Below are positions 58,186-64,000 of a DNA stretch of 64,000 nt, in pieces. Position 1 is the first letter of the stretch. Every line of letters begins with the position of its first letter. The translations under genes and the position numbers were made by a program. The DNA comes from Cryptosporangium phraense (lineage in GTDB: Bacteria; Actinomycetota; Actinomycetes; Mycobacteriales; Cryptosporangiaceae). The DNA lies in the NCBI RefSeq assembly GCF_006912135.1, contig NZ_VIRS01000002.1:124001-188000 (forward strand), in the 5' to 3' direction. The notes under the pieces are model-generated. The model ran no database searches and was not told the DNA's origin. It worked only from the letters and a program-made list of their open reading frames with translations.

Positions 58186-61100
58186 ATGCGAAAGAGTCGG
58201 TGGCGAGCGACGGTGCTCATGACGCTGCCTGAGCCTGGGGAGCCGAAGGAGCCGAGAGAGCCATGGGAACCAGCAGTGGCTGATGGTCGGCGGGCGTCGC
58301 GCGGATGGGTCGAGTACGACATCCGGGCCGAGGGCGTGGACAAACCGCCGGTCGGGCGCAGGGCCGCCCGGCGACGGCGCGAACAGCAGCAGGAGGAGCC
58401 GGGCTACGGCGGCTATCTGGGCTACGGGGACCCGAGCGAGTACGGCCGCCGGTACCACGACCTGGAAGCGGCCTGGGACGCCCCGTCGGGGCACGGCCCG
58501 GGCTCCCCGGCGTACGACCCCGGCTACCGGACCGGCGTCTACGAGCAGCTCCACGACGACTACGACCCGCGGTACCCGGTCTACAGCGACCCCACGTTCG
58601 GCTCGAGCTACGAAGAGCCCCACTACCACGAGCCCGACTACCACTACCCCGGCTACCCCGGCTACCGCGCCGAGGACTACGGCGCCGGCGGGGTCCAGGG
58701 CTTCGGCGGCCTCCTGGCCATCGAGAGCGGCTCCAGCACCCCCACCGAGCCCGAGCCCGCACCCACCCCGGCCGGCACCGAGATCGAGCTCCGCGACCAG
58801 GTCCGCTCCGCGCTCCCGGTCCCCGAGACGCTCGCCGAGGCCCGCGGGCTGCTGTTCGCCCCGACCGCGGTCGTGCCCGTCGGCCTGGCGTCGGAATGGC
58901 TGCGCCCGGAGGCGCGGATCGTCCCGACGCAGCCCCGGCCCGAGGTCGACGACCTCGTCGCCTGGGCGACGCAGGCCGACCGCGGACCGGTCCTCCGGCT
59001 GCTCTGCGGAGCCGGCGGCCAGGGCAAGACGCACGCCGCCCAGCAGGTCTGCGCCCGGCTCGAGGCCCAGGGCTGGCTGGCCGGTTTCGTGCACCTGCCG
59101 CCGGCCAACTGGCGCTCGATCACGCTCGACGACCTCGAGTACACCGGCCCGGACCGCCCGCACTGGGAGCAGGAGTTGCGCCGGGCCGGTGAGGTGATCG
59201 CCGGCATCCGGTCGGTGGCCCGCCTGCGCACGCCGACGCTGCTCGTCGTCGACCAGGCCGAGTCGGTCGGTCCGCTGGTCGGCGAGCTGCTGGCCACGAT
59301 CGACGAGTACGACGCCGCTCCGTGGATCCGCGTCCTGCTGCTGGCCCGCTCGCCCGACGGCTGGTTCACCGACCTCTCCGAGGCCCACCGGCTGCGGTCC
59401 TGGGTCTCCCCGAATCCCGTGTCGCTCGGTTCGCTGCCGTCCCAGCTCGGCTCGGCCGAGGCGACCGCGGTCTGGCGCGCGGCCGTCGCCGCGTTCGCGA
59501 ACCGCGCCGTCTCCGACGGCGTCCTGCCCAGGGCCGACCTCGAGCGGCTGACCTCCCCGCCCCCGGCGGGCCTCTGGCCCACCACCCTCGACTTCTATGC
59601 GGACGCCGCCCTGCGCGTTCTCGACGCGACCGCGCCGGCCCTCCGACGTCACACGCGCCGGGACGGTGGCGGGCCGGACCCGGTCGCCGGAGTGCTGGCG
59701 TACGAGCGGCGGCAGGTCTCGGCCGTGCTCACGGCGGCCGGCTGCGCGATCGAGGACGGTCAGCGCGACTGGGCGATGGCCGTCGTCTCGCTGCTGCCCG
59801 CGGCGAGCCCGGAGGCGGCCGTCCGGGCGTTGCGTACCGTCCCCGCGCCCTGGCAGGTGCCCCCGGACCGACGGGCCGACGTCGCGATGGCGCTCGCCCG
59901 GCTCTACCGGGGCACCGCCGAAGCGGGCTGGTCGCCGCCGCGCCCGGCCCGGCTGGCCGACGCGCACCTGCTCGATCTGGCCGGGAGCCTGGCCGATCCG
60001 GAGTGGTCGGCGGTCATCTCCGACATCTGCGGAGAGCTCGATCCACTGGCCGCGCTGCACGCGGCGTCCGCACTGATCCGCTGCCTGTCGGCGCCGACGC
60101 CGTCCCGGCGGCAGGAGCGGGCGAAGAACCGGATCAGCGTGTCGCTGCCGTGGCTGCTGCAGACCGCGCCGCACCGCTACGCGCAGCCGCTGACGCTGCT
60201 GGCCCCGGAGCGCTACACGAAGGCGATCGGCGACCTGCTGGCCGTCGACGGGGTGCCGGCCGAGACCGTGCAGCAGCTCGACTCGCTGGTGCTCTCGATC
60301 GGCTACACGCCGAGCCGGGCGACGATCGCCGCCGCGCTGTCGGAGCGACTGGTCGCGGCCGCCTACCCGGGTCACGACGGGACTCCCGAGCAGCTCAGCG
60401 AGTACGCCCGCTGCCTGAACAACCTGGGCATCCGGCTGTCCGCGCTGGGTCATACCGAGGACGCGCTGCAGCCGGCCGAGGACGCGGTCGCGGTGCAGCG
60501 CGGGCTGGCTATGTCGGACTCGACGTACCTGCCCGACCTGGCGATGTCGCTCGACCTGCTCAGCACCGCGCTGGCCGACGCCGGGCGTCCGGACGAGGCT
60601 CTACCGCCGGCCGAGGAGGCCGTGGTCGCGTACCGGCGGCTGGCCGCGCAGGACTCGGTCAGCTACCTGCCGGAGCTGGCGACGGCGCTGAACACGCTCG
60701 GAATCCGGCTCACCGAGGTCGGCCGGCGCGACGCGGCACTGGACCCGGTGGAGGAGGCGGTCGCGGTCTGCCGGCGGCTGGCCGTCATCGACCGGGCGAC
60801 GTACCAGCCGGAGCTGGCGTTCTCGCTGATGAACCTCAGCATCACGCTGGCCGACCTGGAGCGCTGGGAGGAGTCGATCGAGCCGGCCGAGGAGGCCGTC
60901 GCCGTGTACCGGCGGCTGGTCGCGGCCGACTCGGTGGGGCACCTCTCGCAACTGGCGCTGGCGCTGAACAACCTCGGCAACCGGCTCGCCGAGACCGGTC
61001 GCCGGCTGGAGGCGCTGGAGCCGGCCGAAGAAGCCGTGTCGGTCTACCGTCGGCTCGTCGCGTCGAACTCGACCGCGTACCTGCCGAACCTGGCCGCGTC

Positions 61101-61647
61101 GCTCAACAACCTCGGGATCCGGCTGGCCGAGGCCGGCCGGCAGCAGGAGGCGCTGACGCCGGTCGAGGAGGCCGTCGAGGTGTACCGGCGGCTGGCCGAG
61201 ACCGAGGACTCGTACCTGTCCGAGCTCGCCCTCTCGCTGCACAACCTGGGCAACCGGCTGGTGCGGCTGGGGCGTCCGGACGACGCGCTCTCGCCGGTCG
61301 CCGAGGCGATCGAGATCCGGCGTCACCTGGCCGCCGTCGACCCGAACCCGCACCTGCCCGACCTGGCCCGGTCGCTGGCCGCGGCCAGCGCGACGATGGG
61401 GGCGATCGGGCGGGTCGAGGAGGCGGCCGAGGCTGCGGCCGAGGCGGTCGAGGTCCTGGAGGCGACGCCGTCGCCGCGAAGGTCGGACGACACGCTGCTG
61501 ATGGCCGCGATCAAGATCCGCGACGACGCGTACTCGCGCCTGGAGGCGGACGAAGATCGGGCTCTGACCCAGACGACGACGACCGTGCGGGCGCTGGGCT
61601 GGGGAGCGGGCCAGCAGGTCCCGCCGCACCCGCGCCGCCGTCACTGA
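58186..61647 (+). CDS. STAND-like NTPase with tetratricopeptide repeats
   Basis: From ATG 58186 the product has 1153 residues; GTG 58183 and ATG 58219 are alternatives and the frame is open further upstream. An N-terminal region rich in Y, G, P, E (to about 210) is followed by an NTPase module with Walker A GAGGQGKT (275-282) and Walker B LLVVDQAE (Asp356). A helical region follows, then eight tandem TPRs of 46 residues (about 739-1095) with the pattern LxxLGxRLxxxGRxxEAxxPxEEAVxxYRRL. The layout matches NB-ARC/STAND signalling proteins, where ligand sensing by repeats drives ATP-dependent assembly. No N-terminal effector enzyme is seen. The target is unknown. Confidence 0.8.
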   Translation: MRKSRWRATVLMTLPEPGEPKEPREPWEPAVADGRRASRGWVEYDIRAEGVDKPPVGRRAARRRREQQQEEPGYGGYLGYGDPSEYGRRYHDLEAAWDAPSGHGPGSPAYDPGYRTGVYEQLHDDYDPRYPVYSDPTFGSSYEEPHYHEPDYHYPGYPGYRAEDYGAGGVQGFGGLLAIESGSSTPTEPEPAPTPAGTEIELRDQVRSALPVPETLAEARGLLFAPTAVVPVGLASEWLRPEARIVPTQPRPEVDDLVAWATQADRGPVLRLLCGAGGQGKTHAAQQVCARLEAQGWLAGFVHLPPANWRSITLDDLEYTGPDRPHWEQELRRAGEVIAGIRSVARLRTPTLLVVDQAESVGPLVGELLATIDEYDAAPWIRVLLLARSPDGWFTDLSEAHRLRSWVSPNPVSLGSLPSQLGSAEATAVWRAAVAAFANRAVSDGVLPRADLERLTSPPPAGLWPTTLDFYADAALRVLDATAPALRRHTRRDGGGPDPVAGVLAYERRQVSAVLTAAGCAIEDGQRDWAMAVVSLLPAASPEAAVRALRTVPAPWQVPPDRRADVAMALARLYRGTAEAGWSPPRPARLADAHLLDLAGSLADPEWSAVISDICGELDPLAALHAASALIRCLSAPTPSRRQERAKNRISVSLPWLLQTAPHRYAQPLTLLAPERYTKAIGDLLAVDGVPAETVQQLDSLVLSIGYTPSRATIAAALSERLVAAAYPGHDGTPEQLSEYARCLNNLGIRLSALGHTEDALQPAEDAVAVQRGLAMSDSTYLPDLAMSLDLLSTALADAGRPDEALPPAEEAVVAYRRLAAQDSVSYLPELATALNTLGIRLTEVGRRDAALDPVEEAVAVCRRLAVIDRATYQPELAFSLMNLSITLADLERWEESIEPAEEAVAVYRRLVAADSVGHLSQLALALNNLGNRLAETGRRLEALEPAEEAVSVYRRLVASNSTAYLPNLAASLNNLGIRLAEAGRQQEALTPVEEAVEVYRRLAETEDSYLSELALSLHNLGNRLVRLGRPDDALSPVAEAIEIRRHLAAVDPNPHLPDLARSLAAASATMGAIGRVEEAAEAAAEAVEVLEATPSPRRSDDTLLMAAIKIRDDAYSRLEADEDRALTQTTTTVRALGWGAGQQVPPHPRRRH

Positions 61648-62567
61648 TAACTGACGTACTCCGGGGGCTGGGAGAACGCCAGCACCTCGGACGGCTGGTA
61701 GCGGGCCACGTCCTCGTCGTAGAAGAGCTTGTAGCCGAGGTGGAACTGCTCGGGACGCCGCACTGCGGCGTAGGTCGCGTCCTTCTCGGTGCGGTTCCCG
61801 AAGCCGTCGACGTGCTGCACCATCGCCAGGCCCTCGCGCGGCACGATGTCTTCGACGTCGGGCAGCATCCGGCGCCGGAACTGGTGCAGCAGGAACAGCT
61901 TCTCCGGCAGGTCGTGGTCGCGGACGATGTCGGCGACGTACGCGGACGCCTGGTTGACCTCGGCCGCCGACACCTGCCCGACGACCTGGCCCGGGACCTG
62001 GCCGTAGCCGACGCGCCACTCCGGGTCGAGCGCGATCCCGACGTTCGGGTGCTCCAGCGCCCAGCGGTACGGCTCGATCGCGTCCGGGAAGCTCAGCCGC
62101 CCGGGCTGGACGTCGAGCACGATCAGGGCCTTGGCGCGCTCGGCGGCCGCGACGTACTCGCGGATCACCGACGGCTTGATGCTGTGGCTGTAGATGCCGT
62201 GCGGGCCGGGGTGCCGGTCGGCGACCCGGACGATCAGCTCGAACGCGATCTGGACGGGGCGCTCCGGCGTGGCGAAGGGGGCGGCGGCGGCGCGCAGCCG
62301 GGGGACGATCTGGTCCGGGGGAGCCTCGCCGAGGACGCCCAGCGTGCCGCCGCCGGTGCTGCCGTAGTACGCGACGACCCGGTAGGCCGGGAAGATCGTC
62401 CGCCCGCCGAGCGGAAGCTCAGCGGGCGCCGGGGGTGGGGATGGTGCCACCGCCTGGGGCGTGGAACCCGCACCACCGTCACCCGACTCGGAACTGCACG
62501 AAGCCGCCACCACCACAACCGCCACCAGCGCCATGGCCCGGCGATACGCCCTGATCCTCCGGTTCAT
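61641..62567 (-). CDS. Putative lipoprotein
   Basis: The 308-residue product begins with a basic and hydrophobic signal (MNRRIRAYRRAMALVAVVVV) and a lipobox-like AASC with Cys24. A Ser/Gly/Pro-rich linker follows, then a domain of about 250 residues beginning IFPAYRVVAYYGS. This contains IAFELIVRVAD, ALIVLDVQPGRLSF and VGIALDPEWRVG, a pattern of alternating strands and helices like a TIM barrel. A glycosidase or binding role is possible but not shown. The ATG is at 62567. Its stop overlaps the end of the STAND/TPR gene by 7 bp. Confidence 0.75.
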   Translation of the reverse strand: MNRRIRAYRRAMALVAVVVVAASCSSESGDGGAGSTPQAVAPSPPPAPAELPLGGRTIFPAYRVVAYYGSTGGGTLGVLGEAPPDQIVPRLRAAAAPFATPERPVQIAFELIVRVADRHPGPHGIYSHSIKPSVIREYVAAAERAKALIVLDVQPGRLSFPDAIEPYRWALEHPNVGIALDPEWRVGYGQVPGQVVGQVSAAEVNQASAYVADIVRDHDLPEKLFLLHQFRRRMLPDVEDIVPREGLAMVQHVDGFGNRTEKDATYAAVRRPEQFHLGYKLFYDEDVARYQPSEVLAFSQPPEYVSYQ

Positions 62568-62623
62568 ACCGTTCAGCTAACCGGATTTGCGGCCAATTAG
62601 GCACGTAATAGCCCGCTGGCTCC

Positions 62624-63064
62624 TCAGCCGATCGGGCGCCCGACGTCCGCGGCCTCCAACTCGCCCCGGAGCACGGCCAGTGAGGCCGCGAGTTGCTCGA
62701 TCGCGGGGTTGTCGAGCCACTTCTCCAGGGCGTCCTGGAACGTCACGGTGGCCGCCTCGAGCTTGACGCGCCCGGCCGGCGTCACCTCCAGGAGCGACGA
62801 GCGCCGGTTCTCCGGGTTGGGCCGGCGACTCACCCACCCGGCCGCCTCCAGCCGGTCGACGCCCTTGCTGACCGCCCCGACCGTGATCGCGATCGCCCGG
62901 GCCAGGTCGTTCACCCGGCATTTGTCCATGTCGTTGATCGCCCGCAGGAACAGGTACTGGGACGCGGCCAGGCCGTGTTCGTTCCGCAGCCGCGCGTCGA
63001 CGCCGTTGTAGAGCCGCGTCTCGGCCCGGACGAGATCCGAGAAGACGTGGGGGAGATCGGTCAC
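62624..63064 (-). CDS. MarR family transcriptional regulator
   Basis: From GTG 63064 the product has 146 residues (VTDLPHVFSDLVRAETRLYNG...). The winged helix-turn-helix contains VNDLARAIAITVGAVSKGVDRLEAAGWV and the wing RRPNPENRRSSLLEVT. An ATG at 63112 would add 16 residues encoded by the operator-like repeats, has no room for a ribosome site, and is less likely. MarR proteins usually repress themselves and a divergent gene; here the esterase gene is divergent, and the lipoprotein gene lies 56 bp downstream on the same strand. Confidence 0.85.
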   Translation of the reverse strand: MTDLPHVFSDLVRAETRLYNGVDARLRNEHGLAASQYLFLRAINDMDKCRVNDLARAIAITVGAVSKGVDRLEAAGWVSRRPNPENRRSSLLEVTPAGRVKLEAATVTFQDALEKWLDNPAIEQLAASLAVLRGELEAADVGRPIG

Positions 63065-63092
63065 GTTGCCACTCTGCTTCCTCAGAAGTACA

Positions 63093-63121
63093 TTCCACGG
63101 AAGGAAGTTCATTCCCTGGAA
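63093..63121. promoter_or_regulatory. Paired palindromes, probable MarR operator
   Basis: TTCCACGGAA (63093-63102) and TTCCCTGGAA (63112-63121) are two TTCC-N2-GGAA palindromes 19 bp apart, part of an imperfect 19-bp direct repeat. They lie between the marR and esterase starts. Binding by this MarR protein is inferred from position. Confidence 0.6.
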
Positions 63122-63138
63122 AGAACTCGGAGGCTAGC

Positions 63139-64000
63139 ATGACCGCCGAACAGCGAGCCGCGATCGACGCCCAGCTGCGGGCGTACCCGTTCGACGTGTC
63201 GGCCGAGCCGGCTCAGATGCGGGCCGCGTTCGAGGCGTTCGCCGGAGCCGCGCCGGCCGCGCTCCCGGCCCTCGAGCTGGGCGGCCGTCCAGCGCTGGAA
63301 TGGGCCGGGGCGGGCGGCACGATCCTGTACTTCCACGGCGGATCCTGGATCGTCGGCTCCCCGGCCACCGCGCAGCGGCTCACGTCCGCGCTGGTCCGAC
63401 GCACCGGCCTGCGCGCGGTGTCGCTCGACTACCGGCTGGCGCCCGAGCACCCGTTCCCGGCCGCGATCGAGGACGCGGTAGCGGCCTACCGCGCGCTCGT
63501 GGCCGAAGGCGAACCGATCGTTCTGGCCGGGGACTCGGCCGGAGGCGGCCTGGCCGTGATCACCGCGATCGTCGCCCGCGACGAAGGACTACCCCGGCCG
63601 GCCGGCGTAGTCGCGTTCTCCCCGGGCCTGGACGCGACCCGCACCGGCGAGAGCATGACCACCAAGGAGGGCGTGGATCCGCTGTTCACCCGCGCCGGCC
63701 TCCAGCGCCTGAGCCGCTACCACCTGGCCGGTCAGGACCCCCGGCACCCGTGGGTGAGCCCGGCCGTGGTCGGCGACCTCACCGGCCTGCCGCCCGTCCT
63801 GCTGCAGGTCGGCACCAACGAGGTCCTGCTCGACGACTCGGTCCGGTTCGCCGCCCGAGCCGCCGCAGCCGGCGTCGACGTGATCCTCGACGTCACCGGC
63901 GACGTGCCGCACGTGTTCCAGACCTTCGAGGGCGTCCTCGACGAGGCGGACGCGGCCCTCGACCGGGCCGCCCAGTTCATCCGCGCCCGAACCTCACGCC
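63139..64000 (+). CDS. HSL-family alpha/beta hydrolase (3' truncated)
   Basis: The frame from ATG 63139 is open to the window end, giving at least 287 residues. It has the HSL hallmarks: HGG (66-68) for the oxyanion hole, the nucleophile Ser133 in GDSAGG, an acid near D232/D233 in the segment after GTNEVLL, and His258 in VPHVF. Such enzymes are esterases acting on short acyl esters. A GGAGG site precedes the ATG. It is divergent from marR and probably under its control. At most a few C-terminal residues are missing. Confidence 0.92.
   Translation, partial: MTAEQRAAIDAQLRAYPFDVSAEPAQMRAAFEAFAGAAPAALPALELGGRPALEWAGAGGTILYFHGGSWIVGSPATAQRLTSALVRRTGLRAVSLDYRLAPEHPFPAAIEDAVAAYRALVAEGEPIVLAGDSAGGGLAVITAIVARDEGLPRPAGVVAFSPGLDATRTGESMTTKEGVDPLFTRAGLQRLSRYHLAGQDPRHPWVSPAVVGDLTGLPPVLLQVGTNEVLLDDSVRFAARAAAAGVDVILDVTGDVPHVFQTFEGVLDEADAALDRAAQFIRARTSR

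Overview
The window is a stretch of chromosome from a very GC-rich Actinomycetota bacterium. It is built around the complete str / S10 / spc / alpha ribosomal-protein supercluster. The evidence for this placement is the strong G/C bias at third codon positions, the many GTG starts with GTGA/ATGA stop-start overlaps, long Ala/Pro/Glu tails on S3 and L17, zinc-ribbon (C+) forms of S14, S4 and L36, and TAGRRT-like -10 boxes. I cannot name the genus from sequence alone; a Frankia/Cryptosporangium/Micromonospora-like relative is plausible but unproven.

Layout. 1-1266: end of a one-helix membrane protein, then a Tyr/Gly/Pro-rich DUF4190-type membrane protein closed by a perfect hairpin. 1311-6002: long leader and str operon (rpsL, rpsG, fusA, tuf). 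6134-11777: S10 operon (rpsJ to rpsQ). 11883-16073: spc operon (rplN to rplO). 16310-19713: secY, adk, map and a DUF1707 protein. 19880-23725: infA, rpmJ and the alpha operon (rpsM, rpsK, rpsD, rpoA, rplQ). 23791-34112: truA, a HEAT-repeat protein, phosphoglucomutase (pgm), an ABC-F ATPase, a drug-type ABC exporter facing a NarL-type two-component system, and a Tyr/Gln-rich membrane protein. 34364-38074: rplM, rpsI, glmM and a two-domain PAP2 phosphatase. 38130-45411: glmS, an SDR oxidoreductase, acpS, NAD(P)HX repair enzyme, alr, an alpha/beta hydrolase and tsaE. 45403-50151: MFS transporter, beta-carbonic anhydrase, acyl-CoA ligase and another Tyr-rich membrane protein. 50152-52662: a 2.5-kb gene-free block of minisatellites, a G-quadruplex motif and a large palindrome. 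52663-54865: tsaB, rimI, tsaD. 54862-64000: a small ORF, nucleoside hydrolase, membrane protein, THUMP-like methyltransferase, a STAND-like NTPase with tetratricopeptide repeats, a lipoprotein, a MarR regulator and a truncated HSL-family esterase.

Functionally the left 40 kb supplies translation (ribosome, elongation factors, IF-1, RNA polymerase alpha), protein export (SecY) and N-terminal processing (Map). The middle supplies cell-wall precursors (GlmM, GlmS, Alr), activation of acyl carrier protein (AcpS) and tRNA t6A synthesis (TsaE, TsaB, TsaD). Within operons, genes are translationally coupled by 1-4 nt overlaps. Operon borders carry perfect GC hairpins, often with GNRA loops and no U tract.

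The least ordinary parts are: the repetitive 2.5-kb block that sits, with four genes, between tsaE and tsaB; a 13-codon ORF that exactly bridges rplR and rpsE; a set of genes whose -10 box lies 6-7 nt before the start codon (predicted leaderless mRNAs); the tandem-duplicated PAP2 protein; and the STAND/TPR protein.
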